A stretch of DNA of 47,626 nt from Rhizopus sp. PT2906 (Eukaryota > Mucoromycota > Mucoromycetes > Mucorales > Rhizopodaceae), in the NCBI GenBank assembly GCA_025529335.1, contig JAMYHX010000336.1, positions 1 to 47,626 on the forward strand, in the 5' to 3' direction. The position numbers were made by a program, and so were the translations under genes. The notes beneath the pieces were generated by a model. It saw only the letters and a program-made list of their open reading frames with translations. It searched no databases and had not been told where the DNA came from. Positions 11,089-20,597 of the stretch are shown here, piece by piece; positions within the stretch are counted from its first letter, which is position 1, and each line of letters starts with the position of its first letter.

Positions 11089-11697
11089 TTAATAATCGCT
11101 TTCAGGTAAGCTTTTGAAATACTCCTTTGCAAAGTATTGTCCATAGGTGTTGTAGCTCTCAATAGCCAAAGATTACAAATATACCTTCAAGTTTAAAAAA
11201 ATTGACTAAGGATGCTAGATTATCTTCCCTTTCATCAAAGTTCTCGCTCAACGAGATTTTTTCTTCACGCACAAAGTCGTAAAGCCCGTTTCTTGTATAG
11301 GTCATTGACCACAGTCGTATATTTTTGCCTATGTGTTACAAAACGCTATTATTAGTAAAATAAAAAGTTACTTCTATTGCTTACCAGTAGGCCGCATGAA
11401 ATAGAGCTTGAGTTTTTAAACCCTTCAATAGACGCATGCTTGTAGTGGTCCGCTACAGTTTTCAACATTGCCAGCAAGGCAAACATGCCCTTTGAGTTGT
11501 CGAATATCATCTTTGTATAGTCACCATGATCAATAGGACCTGCTGTCCCAAGAACGAAGACTTCCAAATCATTACATTCTGCCAAACGCATAGCTCCATT
11601 GACCTTGTATATTTTTCGTTGTCTTCTTTTAATCTCATTTTCTTCAACTGTGCCGTCATTGCAGCAAGCTCTTCTTCGTCAGGAACGAAATACGGCA
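11089..11697 (-). pseudogene. Decayed gene of a probable dispersed repeat family
   Basis: Reading leftward from an ATG at 11697 gives a coherent product only if reading-frame breaks are crossed. Order of blocks: PDEEELAAMTAQLKKMRL; a break near 11610; RLAECNDLEVFVLGTAGP and KGMFALLAMLKTVADHYKHA; a break in an A run near 11416; LKLYFMRPTG; an intron around 11341-11385; NIRLWSMTYTRNGLYDFV and FDEREDNLASLVNFF; a further break near 11170; then YGQYFAKEYFKSLPESDY and a stop. Three breaks in about 600 bases argue for a pseudogene. From memory, similar KGMF-ALAMLKT...WSM proteins occur in many copies in Mucorales genomes, possibly associated with transposable elements; that is recollection, not a search result. 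Confidence 0.5.
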
Positions 11698-12726
11698 TTT
11701 TTGTAGTTTTTATAATACAATTTATACAAAAAAGCGACAAGTCAACGCGACATTTCTTTCTGGAAATAGTGTACTCACTAAAAAGTGTTAATGTTGATAC
11801 GACGGTCTTGGTAACTAAATGAATTGAAAAAAATCGAAGCTCTAGCAACCAAGTGGATGCAGCTTTTGTGTGTACAGTCAGACACTTCGTTGTCACACAA
11901 TACAAATGCATGTAATGTTATGTAAACATGAATATATGAAGTGTTGAACACATTACACGAGTAAATGATCTTGATCGTTGTTATCAGTCTTTTTCTTTAT
12001 TATTCGAACTTCTACTAATGTCCCATTGCTACAGGATACGCATCCTTAGTATGCTTCCCTGTCGATCTGTGTTTAGCCGCCTGAAACTTAAGACCAGCTT
12101 ACTGGCAAAGCTAATTCAGGATCATAGCCAATCGATCTTTATTCGATACTTTCTGGGAAAAAACCCTATCTTGATTCCTGCAAAAAAAAAAAAAAAAAAC
12201 CTTCACGGGGACCCGCAAAGCAGAGGCTATGCTTATCAATGTTCTACTTTGAGATCAGAAATAACTGACATAACAATGACTTTATCTTGTCATTATTGTT
12301 GTAGTAACAAATAAACCAAGTTTGTAGTATTTAATATATCCAAGGTTGACTGTAGATCAAACAAATAGAAAACGAAACAAGATACAGGACCAACCCTATC
12401 GTCTCATTTTGAACCATTAGGGTTGGTGCAAGGGACCATTTTTGTTTCTCTTTTTTTTTTTTTACCTATCGAATAAACAACGGTGAAGCAGAAAATAATG
12501 CAGCAGAATCGATTGATCTGATCTGATATGTTTCATACATGCGGAAGATAATTGAAAAAGCACTGCACGAATCCTCCGTTGCCTTAACAATATAAAAACC
12601 CTCCTATGTCTCTTGTTTTTGTTTTTCTTTGTCAATTGATTCCTACCCTTTCTTTATTTTTAAAGTCAAAAACTCAAGCCTTTTAAAACCACATTCTCTC
12701 TCTCTCTTTCTCTTCTATTTATTATC
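11698..12726. other. Intergenic DNA with promoter of secreted copy B
   Basis: No gene supported. An open frame at 12018-12314 (plus) has a Lys run from a poly-A tract and no recognisable fold. Immediately upstream of 12727 are a TATA-like AATATAAAAACC near 12590 and a long CT-rich tract (about 12690-12720), consistent with a strong promoter. Confidence 0.4.
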
Positions 12727-13215
12727 ATGAAGCTTTACTTTTCCGTTATCTGCTTGTTTGCCTTGATCTGGGCTGTTGCCAGTGTGCCATTATCGGAACC
12801 AGAAACCTCAACAGAGACACAAGACTCAAAAATTCCTCTTTCCTTTTTGAACGGTGCCAAAGCTGAAGAAATGGATGATTTGCAAATAGCCAAGATGTAT
12901 ATCGCAGGAGGTGGTCATAAGAACAGTAACTCTGGTGATATCGTTTATCCCAAAGCCAATCAGACCTGGCATGTCGGCCAGAAAGCCAAGGTGGTCTTTA
13001 GGAAAGCAGACTATGGGGCTAATGAGACTGTTTCTATCTTCTTCTTTGATAAAACTCCTGTCTTGGCAGGTGGCCCAATCAGTAATCGAGTGTTCACATT
13101 CAAGGTTCCAGCCAGTGCTTATAGTGGACGTAATGCTACATCACTCCTTCTAGCAGTAAAGCGTAAGAACTTTTACTTACAATCTGTTGATTCTGTTGCT
13201 CTCCACGTAATCTAA
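12727..13215 (+). CDS. Small secreted Ig-like protein, copy B
   Basis: A single-exon gene for 162 residues, paralogous along its whole length to the protein at 9747-10220. It has a signal peptide (FSVICLFALIWAVASV), then an acidic Thr/Ser-rich stretch, then the shared domain: DIVYPKANQTWHVGQ, FRKADYGANE, VSIFFFDKTPVLAGGP, RVFTFKVPASAYSG, KRKNFYLQSVDSVALHVI. It carries three N-glycosylation sequons in the mature domain (NQT, NET, NAT), whereas copy A has one at a different place. It is probably secreted or wall-associated. Function is unknown; a Kre9/Knh-like Ig module is the best guess. TATA and CT-rich elements just upstream suggest strong expression. Confidence 0.78.
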   Translation: MKLYFSVICLFALIWAVASVPLSEPETSTETQDSKIPLSFLNGAKAEEMDDLQIAKMYIAGGGHKNSNSGDIVYPKANQTWHVGQKAKVVFRKADYGANETVSIFFFDKTPVLAGGPISNRVFTFKVPASAYSGRNATSLLLAVKRKNFYLQSVDSVALHVI

Positions 13216-13904
13216 TTGTAAATAAAAATTGTATATGTATATATTATGTTTTATTTGTTGTCCATTAAAATCTTTCTTGATTTGATCCAAAGCAGTATGT
13301 TTTTGCCGATGCAGCCATTGCATATTCTAAACTCTGAGTGCTTCATAAAGTCATAGAAATGGTTCTGTGGTATTTTTCTTGCTTATAGACTTGAAAATAT
13401 TACTCTTGTAAAATTCATTACATATGCTTCATATGTCAACATTAAAGAAAGGATGTGGTCAGTAGCAAGAGCTATCAACAAACCGGCATTGACAAGGCGT
13501 ATTTATCGAGAGTAGTTGCAATCACATAGACTATGATGCCAAAATAGACCAAGTAAGAAAAATATGTTCATTAATCCAGCAAGTCTGACACTTTTGAAAA
13601 GTACTACTTTGACAAATAACACTGCTACGGAAAACACTATCACTTCATCGGAACCTGGAACGGAGGTAACAGTGATTGGAACAAATATGCCTTCCAATCA
13701 CATCATTGCCAGAATTGGAAGGAAGAAAGATGGGGTCACTTGTCTTAATGCACTAAATTGGCTTAAATCCCTATAGTATTCCCATCTCAGAAGAAAAGAA
13801 CATAATAAAGAAATTAAAGGGGAAATAAAAAGACTTGTTTATAAAAAGATCCTTTAATATATCACCTTTATCTTCCATTCCCAGCAAACGAGTATTATCA
13901 ACGC

Positions 13905-13949
<45 letters not shown>

Positions 13950-14056
13950 AAGGTTCATGACCTGTCATTGATATGCGTCATACAAGACGTGAAAAATATA
14001 GTTTATTTATAGTATATGTGTGAGAGAATAACGAGAAAAAAAGAAAAAAGGGAAAA
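13216..14056. other. Intergenic region between convergent genes
   Basis: This lies between the 3' ends of copy B and the antizyme gene. A 70-codon open frame at 13564-13776 (plus) is Thr/Asn-rich and unrecognised. The notable element is the 40-base A run listed separately. Confidence 0.4.
13908..13947 (+). repeat. Poly-A tract, 40 bases
   Basis: An uninterrupted run of forty A residues in the intergenic region downstream of the antizyme gene. No target-site duplication or retroelement sequence was seen beside it, so a retroposition origin is not supported. Confidence 0.9.
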
Positions 14057-14816
14057 TTAAAGTTCATAACCTACAAGAATATAACCAGGTTCTTGACCAT
14101 GAACGGAAGGACTAACCATTTCGAATCCCAAGTACATGAAAGCACGAAGAACTGTACTTAACGATTCTTTATACAGACGACGATCGATAGCTACGATCAA
14201 AGCGGTGCAACCTGTCTTCTCCTCAGCGAGTTCAATCAAATGGGTGATACTATGAATATAAAGTTAGTATTTAGTCCAATTTGAGAAAAGTATACATGTA
14301 CCATGATTGAAATTCACCATCCGCCCAGTTCAATATGCCTGCATTTGTACCTACAAATGGAGAACTAAGAAAGACAGTTTCATTATGAATAAAAGCTTCG
14401 CAAGTGAGAGTTTTGATTGATTTATTCACAGTAGATCCTGAAAGAGAAGTAGTAATGGATAAAATGTCATTTACTTGAGTATCAAATAAACTGGCTTGAC
14501 CAAATACTTGAGTAATCATATCATTCTGACCTATATTTATAGAAAGTTAGAATTGCTTATTGATAGTTTTTCTTTTTCTTTTTTTTTTTTTACCTCTCGT
14601 ACGGGGATGAACGGTGACATGATCAACAGTAGCAGCAGCAGCAGTAGTAGTAGCATTAGTAATGACTTCTTCCTTATCTTGGAAGCTTGATACTGTTGAG
14701 TTTGATGCTACTGATGATGATGATGATAAAGAAGAGGAGGAAGAGGAGGAAGAGGATGTTGATAAAGGTTGTAAAGGAATAGAAATTTCCTTTTTAGCTG
14801 GACTGGCGATAATCAT
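14057..14816 (-). CDS. OAZ1: Ornithine decarboxylase antizyme, probable +1 frameshift gene
   Basis: Minus-strand exons 14594-14816, then 14296-14525 (or 14530), then 14057-14249. The C-terminal domain is typical antizyme: TVFLSSPFVG, AGILNWADGEFQSWY, LIELAEEKTGC, LIVAIDRR, LRAFMYLGFEMVSP, GYILVGYEL. Antizyme binds ornithine decarboxylase, targets it to the proteasome without ubiquitin, and blocks polyamine uptake. The first exon encodes a Ser/Ala/Thr-rich leader from an ATG at 14816. If the second of two tandem acceptors is used (exon from 14525), the leader frame ends after 75 codons at GAA-TGA (TGA 14523-14521), and a +1 shift enters the antizyme frame, as in the family. If the first acceptor is used (exon from 14530), the frames join with no shift. 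Total is about 214-216 residues. Confidence 0.88.
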
Positions 14817-15380
14817 GGACTTGTTTCACTACTATTACTATTACTACTACTACTACTACTACTACTGTTTATATTCCTTTTCTTGGAGGCCTTGGAAAAG
14901 ATGGTGCTTGAAGCGTAAAGAAAGAGAACGGTGTTTTTATCCAGTGCTGTTACTCTTTTTCCTTGTAGGCGTTTTTTCTATATTGAATTTTTTATTTTTA
15001 GTAATTTTTTAAATCATTTGTTGTTTAATGTATTACCACTTAAAACGCCTTTAAAACAGAAATGAAAAAGGGGGTTGGTCTTGTTTGTTTAAAAAAGAAG
15101 TAAAAAGGTAAGAAGTATTTAATAAAGAAGCTTGTGAAGAGTGTTTAAAAATGAGCTGTTCTTTTTATGTAAAAGAGAAACTAATTCTTTTCCGTGGTAA
15201 ATAAAAGAAAGAGAGAGAAAAATAAAAGAAAGAGAAAAACTATTTAAAAAATGAAATCGGAGATTGAATTTTAAAGGAGATAAACAAGCCTGCGAGCCCT
15301 GTCAAAGCAAGATTGTCTTTATTATTTTATTTGTACAAAGGATGAAGCAATATACATTCAATCATAGGGTTTATTTAAGC
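14817..15380 (-). promoter_or_regulatory. Antizyme 5' leader and promoter
   Basis: No coding gene. Reading leftward, a CT-rich tract at about 15240-15180 probably marks the core promoter. The leader then holds an upstream ATG followed two codons later by a stop (near 15018), a possible leader intron ending AATATAG near 14979, and a trinucleotide repeat just before the ATG at 14816. The short upstream frame could add translational control. Confidence 0.4.
14829..14866 (+). repeat. TAC/GTA trinucleotide repeat
   Basis: About twelve slightly interrupted TAC units (AGT-type units on the coding strand) in the antizyme leader, ending some ten bases before the proposed start codon. Length variation here would not alter the protein. 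Confidence 0.8.
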
Positions 15381-15880
15381 TTAGAAACCAGGGGGTCTAA
15401 TCGTTTGTTGTTGTTGTTGTTGTTGCTGTTGTTGTTGAGGCATACCATATGCATTACCAGAGCCAAGCATCTGAATAAAATAAATGTATCAGCGTGTGCT
15501 TAATGCATATTAAATACACTCTTTACCTGTTGTGTTCCTTGTTGTTGCATTGCTTCCTTTTCATAAGCAATCAAGGCTTGTTCTTTTTCGATTTCCAAAG
15601 CCAAGGGTAAAACCAACAAGAACATAGAAGTCGTGATAACCCAAGCACTCTTTCCAACAAATGTAGCGCCTGTCTTTCCCCAGGATGTTAGAGTAGAAAC
15701 GCTTGAAGAAATTCTGTTTCTGTGTTTAAGAGGGATAATATCCTTTAAAGCAGCAATTCTGTCTATAAAGGATTCATCTTCATCGTCAAATTCGTCGTCA
15801 GAAAAGTCAGAGTAATCTTCTTCGCTTAAAACTTCGACTTGTTCATATTGATCAGCAGAGACTTCTTCTAATTTAACCAT
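15381..15880 (-). CDS. TOM22: Mitochondrial import receptor Tom22
   Basis: Two exons (15527-15880, 15381-15470) give about 147 residues. The cytosolic part is strongly acidic (EEDYSDFSDDEFDDEDE), as required for presequence binding. It is followed by the conserved IDRIAALKDIIP...RNRISSS block and one membrane segment (AWVITTSMFLLVLPLALEI). The short intermembrane-space tail has a Gln run encoded by the second exon. Tom22 is the central receptor and organiser of the TOM complex in the outer mitochondrial membrane. It is divergent from the glucosamine-6-phosphate deaminase gene, with 381 bases between starts. Confidence 0.9.
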
Positions 15881-16261
15881 GTTTTCTTGTTTGAAAAGTG
15901 AGAAAAGAAAAGAAAAAGAGAAAAAGACGAAAAAATTTTTTTAGTGTATGTGTGTCTGGAGGGTCCTTGTTCTCAGCTATATTTTATTTTCGTGTGTTTC
16001 ATTTATATTTTAAAAAAACTTGTAGAATCCATGAATAATAATAATATAACAAAGTATGGATAATGTTGACGTAAACGAACACATGAGGCTTAAAGAGGTG
16101 TATTCTGGCGAGTGAATCCGTGTTACAATTGATTTGAGTCTTTCACTTTTTTCTTTCCGCGGGATGAATAAAATATATAAAACCACACACACACACGCAC
16201 ACATATATACACACACTTTTTTCCCTTTCTTTTTTTTTATATTTTTTCATTTTTAAACAAA
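15881..16261. promoter_or_regulatory. Divergent promoter, TOM22 / NAG1
   Basis: Contains a TATA-like AAAATATATAAAACC near 16168, a CA repeat at about 16185-16216 and a CT/T-rich stretch before the start at 16262. An AGAAAAG-rich tract lies just upstream of TOM22. No coding sequence seen. Confidence 0.4.
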
Positions 16262-17624
16262 ATGAGACTCATTATCAGAAATGATTACGATGCTGTATCC
16301 GAGTGGGTTGGTAAGTTTATTGATACTCTTTTATTGTATGTAAAGCTTATCATCTCCTATTAGCTCACTATATCAAAGAACGTATCAATCAATTTGGACC
16401 TACTAAATCAAGACCATTTGTTTTGGGTTTACCTACAGGATCTTCACCACTGAGTACATATAAACGTCTAGTCGAATTCTATAAAGAAGGAAAACTCTCT
16501 TTCAAACACGTTGTTACCTTTAATATGGACGAATACGTGGGTATACCACGGTAAGTTGTATTATCATTTTGAATTTCACACCTAATATATGGGATGATAT
16601 TCTCTAGTTCACATAAACAGTCTTATTATTCATTCATGTGGACAAACCTATTTCAACACATCGATATTCCACTAGAGAACATAAATTTTTTAAACGGTAA
16701 TGCTCCTGATTTAGAAGCTGAATGCGCAAGATATGAAGCAGAGATAGCAAAGTATGGTGGTATTGAATTATTCATTGGTGGTATTGGCCCTGATGGTCAT
16801 ATTGCGTTTAACGAGCCCGGTTCTTCATTAACCTCTCGGACCCGTGTCAAGACATTGGCTTATGAAACTATTATTGCCAATGCAAGGTTTTTTGAAGGCG
16901 ATATTACAAAAGTGCCAAAACTAGCATTAACTGTGGGTGTAGCGTAAGTGTATGTCTGGAAGTCATTGCTTGTTACTTATACTCTTGTCTCTCCTAGTAC
17001 TGTCATGGATGCTCGTGAAGTCTGTATCATCATCACTGGTGCACACAGAAGGTGAGAGTGCATAAAAAAAGACAATATGGTGTAACTGAAACATGGTTCC
17101 ATATAGCATTGCACTGGCAAAATGCGTAGAAGAGGGTATCAACCATATGTGGACAGTATCAGCCATACAAATGCACCCAAAGGGTCTTATTGTGTGTGAT
17201 GAAGATGCTACATTAGAATTACATGTGAAGGTATGTACATACATTTTATCTATATAAACTGATCCTTACATCAATCATATAGACGGTTAAATACTTCAAA
17301 TCAATTGAGCATGTTCATCAATCACTTATTGGACAAGAGAATTTAGGCTTACAGGGCGAGTTGTTGTCACCAAAGAAAATACAGCGTTCTGTTAGACTGA
17401 CAAGAGAAATGATGGTAAGAAAGCTATTGAACGGTGAGCTATCTCCCAATGATGAAGAAGAGGAAGATGAAGAATTAGAATTACCAAAAATCTATCCTTC
17501 AAGTTCAAAAAAGAGACGCATCGATAGCAGTAGCAGTAGTAATAATAATAACAATAACAACAGCAACAACTCTATTGCTGGTAGCAGTAATAGCAGTACT
17601 AGTAGTAGAAGTAGTAGTAGTAGC

Positions 17625-17661
<37 letters not shown>

Positions 17662-17687
17662 GCATGATCCAAGCTTCTGATTCATAA
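16262..17687 (+). CDS. NAG1: Glucosamine-6-phosphate deaminase
   Basis: Six exons (16262-16310, 16364-16550, 16608-16943, 16998-17051, 17107-17230, 17283-17687) give about 384 residues. Family motifs in order: LGLPTGSSPL, VTFNMDEYVG, SYYSFMW, FIGGIGPDGHIAFNEPGS with the catalytic Asp and His, RVKTLAYET, and ALTVGVATVMDAREV. The enzyme converts glucosamine-6-phosphate to fructose-6-phosphate and ammonia in the cytosol, the last step of chitin-sugar catabolism. The catalytic core ends near residue 280. Beyond it lies an unusual tail with an acidic run, a basic KKRR patch and long Ser/Asn repeats (AGT/AAT codons, about 17520-17660). That tail is absent from the bacterial enzyme. Confidence 0.93.
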
Positions 17688-18919
17688 ACCCATTTGTGCC
17701 ATAGTCTATTATCCCTTCTTCTTAATTTGTATATTCTATATCCCCTTTTCTCTAATAAAGCCTACAGCATATAGTAATGCCTTTCTTCTTCTCTTTACTG
17801 CCTATAAACAATGTAATGATTGCCTTCTAGTTAAGCAACTTCTCACATTTCTTTACAAGATCGTCAAGGATCATGGAGCTGTTACACGGATCTACAATTG
17901 AAAGGAGTAACAGGTTAGGAGTTGCCCAAGACAGTCAAGAGAAGCATGTTTGGGGGCAGTTTAATAATAACAATACATCCATAAACAATGACACGCCTTG
18001 ATGAACATATCATAGGGAAGCACATTTGAAATGATATCATAAACAAAGGACTTTGCTTCTTTATATCACTTTATCTGTAAAATCGCTGATTATCAAAAGT
18101 AATTAGTTTACATCATTTTAGGAATAAGACGTGCTTTAATTGATTGTTCAAATACTTTCTTACTACTACTCATTCAGTGAGGTAATACAGATATGGTACA
18201 GAGTTGCATGAATAGGTACACAAGATATCTAAGAAATCATCTTTTTTAAAAAAAAAAAAAAAGAGAAAAAAGAGAAAGGAGGATCGTGATTGCATATATG
18301 AATAGTGCAATTCTATGTTGGAATAAGAAGATAAAGGGCACTTGTTATTTTCATATAGTTAGTACTATTGAACAAAGTGTAGTGACACAGCTGTAAGCCA
18401 CATTTATACAGAACAAGCAACTCTCATGAATTTAGTTATATTACAAAGAATAAGCTATTATCCAGATGTAGTAACCATAGCAACAACAACTTACCGTACT
18501 TATAAAAAGAGCTTGTTGCTTGTTTAAACATGATTTCTATTATTCATTCACTTTGTACTGAAAGGTTTGACCTGATTTGGCGGACATTTATTATGTCAAT
18601 TGGATATGCTTAACTTGAAAGTGTGACAACATTTTGGTAAAGGGTGTATGTTATTTCCTACACGTATGCTTATTCTCGTCACATATGCTTTGAACACGAA
18701 TCTCGATGTGCAGTGTTTGTTTCATTGACATGTGAGAAAAGCGGTATACATGGATTCACAAAATCCATTTAATCTCAGATCCAATAATTTTACAACAAAG
18801 GGCCAGTCAACTCTGAAAACGCTGCACAATACATTGTGAGTCAGAACTGTTCAGAAAAAAAAAAAAGCTTCATCCCGCAACGTTCAGCGCTTTTTTCCCT
18901 TTCTTTATTTACTCTGACA
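17688..18919. other. Intergenic region, 1.2 kb
   Basis: No gene, RNA or repeat family recognised. The sequence is A+T rich with scattered short A runs (about 18248-18261) and is probably the 3' end of NAG1 plus the upstream region of the DAHP synthase gene. A T/C-rich stretch precedes the start at 18920. Confidence 0.4.
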
Positions 18920-20456
18920 ATGTCTTACTCCCGTACTATTATTACTGAAGGTACATCTTACACGTGCAGCCAATGCTGTTAATAACCAAAGATCCTATAG
19001 CCTTAAACGAACTTGATGATAAGCGTATCAAGGGTATCAAGCCTCTTATTCCTCCTCAAATTTTGATGGAAGATATTCCGCTTACACTCCAGGCAGCTCA
19101 AACTATCTTGGAAGGAAGAAGAGGTGCTGAAGCTATCATTAAGGGTACAGACGATCGTCTCTTGGTCGTTGTCGGTCCTTGTTCTATTCACGACGTGAAG
19201 GCCGCAAAAGAATATGGTATATTCAATCATGCTTGTATATTTTTCGTCTTTTTACTCATTTTTAATCTGTACAGCTGCTAAATTAATCGAATATGCAAAG
19301 GGTGCAAAGGATGATCTCTTTATCATTATGCGTGTCTATTTTGAAAAACCAAGAACAACTGTAGGTTGGAAAGGTTTAATCAATGATCCCTTCATGAATA
19401 ACAGGTAGGTTCTATTCCAGATCACACAAATATCATTTGTTGACGTCTCTTTATAGTTATGAAATCAACAAAGGTCTTCGTATTGCTCGTCAATTACTAC
19501 TCGATCTTGTAAGATTTGCCTTTTCCTTAATGTATCTTTTAATTAATTTATTATAGAACGAAATGGGTGTACCTACTGGTTGTGAATTTTTGGATACTGT
19601 AAGTTAAGCAGATATCTAAACATGCTGCTCTTCTTAACCCTTCTTTTTTTTTTTTAGATCTCTCCTCAATACACCGGCGATTTGGTCTCTTGGGGTGCCA
19701 TTGGCGCAAGAACAACCGAATCACAAATCCACCGTGAGCTGGCTTCGGGATTATCCTGTCCTGTAGGATTCAAAAATGGTAAGCAGAAATCCGTTTGTTA
19801 CACAACCTTCTCATCCTCTTTATTTTCAGGCACGGATGGTTCTAATGGTGTTGCTTACGACGCTATTCGAGCTGCAAGCAACGGTCACCACTTCTTGTCA
19901 GTGACCAAACAAGGTTTATCAGCGATTGTTCAAACAGAAGGTAACGATGCCTGTCATGTCATCCTTCGTGGTGGTAAGAGTGGAACCAATTATGATGCCG
20001 AGTCAATCAAGAAGACAGCACAAGAACTCCAGAAATTGAAACTCGCTCCTGTCGTCATGGTGGATTGTAGTCATGGCAACTCAAACAAAGATCATAACCG
20101 TCAACCTGTGGTTGCACAGTCTATCGTAAGAAAAATTGTACATTTGTGTGAATGGCTCGTTAAAAAATTTGATTTAGGCTGATCAATTAGCACAACCTAG
20201 CGTGACAGGAGATAATATAGTGGGTGTCATGATTGAATCTAATTTGGTAGAAGGTAAAACCAATGAAAAAGTAGCACCAATAACCTTACTCAACCTCATC
20301 CTTTTAGGTCGTCAAGATATTCCTAGTGAAGGTCCTCACAGATTAAACTATGGTCAATCTATTACAGATGCATGTATCGGTTGGGAAGACACAGTGAGAA
20401 CTCTGGATATCCTTCGTCAAGGTGTGCAAGCAAGACGTGCCGCAAGAGAACACTAA
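18920..20456 (+). CDS. DAHP synthase (shikimate pathway), paralogue 1
   Basis: Nine exons: 18920-18950, 18992-19216, 19275-19404, 19457-19508, 19557-19598, 19658-19778, 19830-20125, 20178-20253, 20308-20456, about 373 residues. It condenses phosphoenolpyruvate and erythrose-4-phosphate, the entry step to aromatic amino acids. Type I signatures: KRIKGIKPLIPP at the N-terminus, VGPCSIHD, EKPRTTVGWKGLINDP, GAIGARTTESQ, GFKNGTDG, CHVILRGG and CSHGNSNKDH. The first intron is short (41 bases) with an AAAG acceptor, so the extreme N-terminus is the least certain part. In yeast the two isozymes (Aro3, Aro4) are inhibited by phenylalanine and tyrosine; which this is cannot be read here. A second copy lies at 38971. 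Confidence 0.92.
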
Positions 20457-20597
20457 ATTTTTGTTAATAAAAAAGCCACATCATTTTAGAGAGAAAATTT
20501 TTCAAATGGCGGAGAATGATTCGTTAAGGGGAGCATAAAACAATTAAGCTTAAAGACAATCGTGCCTTTCTCTTTCTCTCTCTCTTTTTCATAAAAA

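Noticed and set aside
12018..12314. Plus-strand open frame of 98 codons
   Set aside because: It contains a Lys run from a poly-A tract, has no domain or promoter-like context, and no splice-consistent extension.
13564..13776. Thr/Asn-rich 70-codon frame
   Set aside because: Short, unrecognised, overlapped by an equally long antisense frame; chance is the simpler explanation.
13908..13947. Poly-A tract as the tail of a retroposed gene
   Set aside because: No target-site duplication and no coding remnant directly upstream on either strand.
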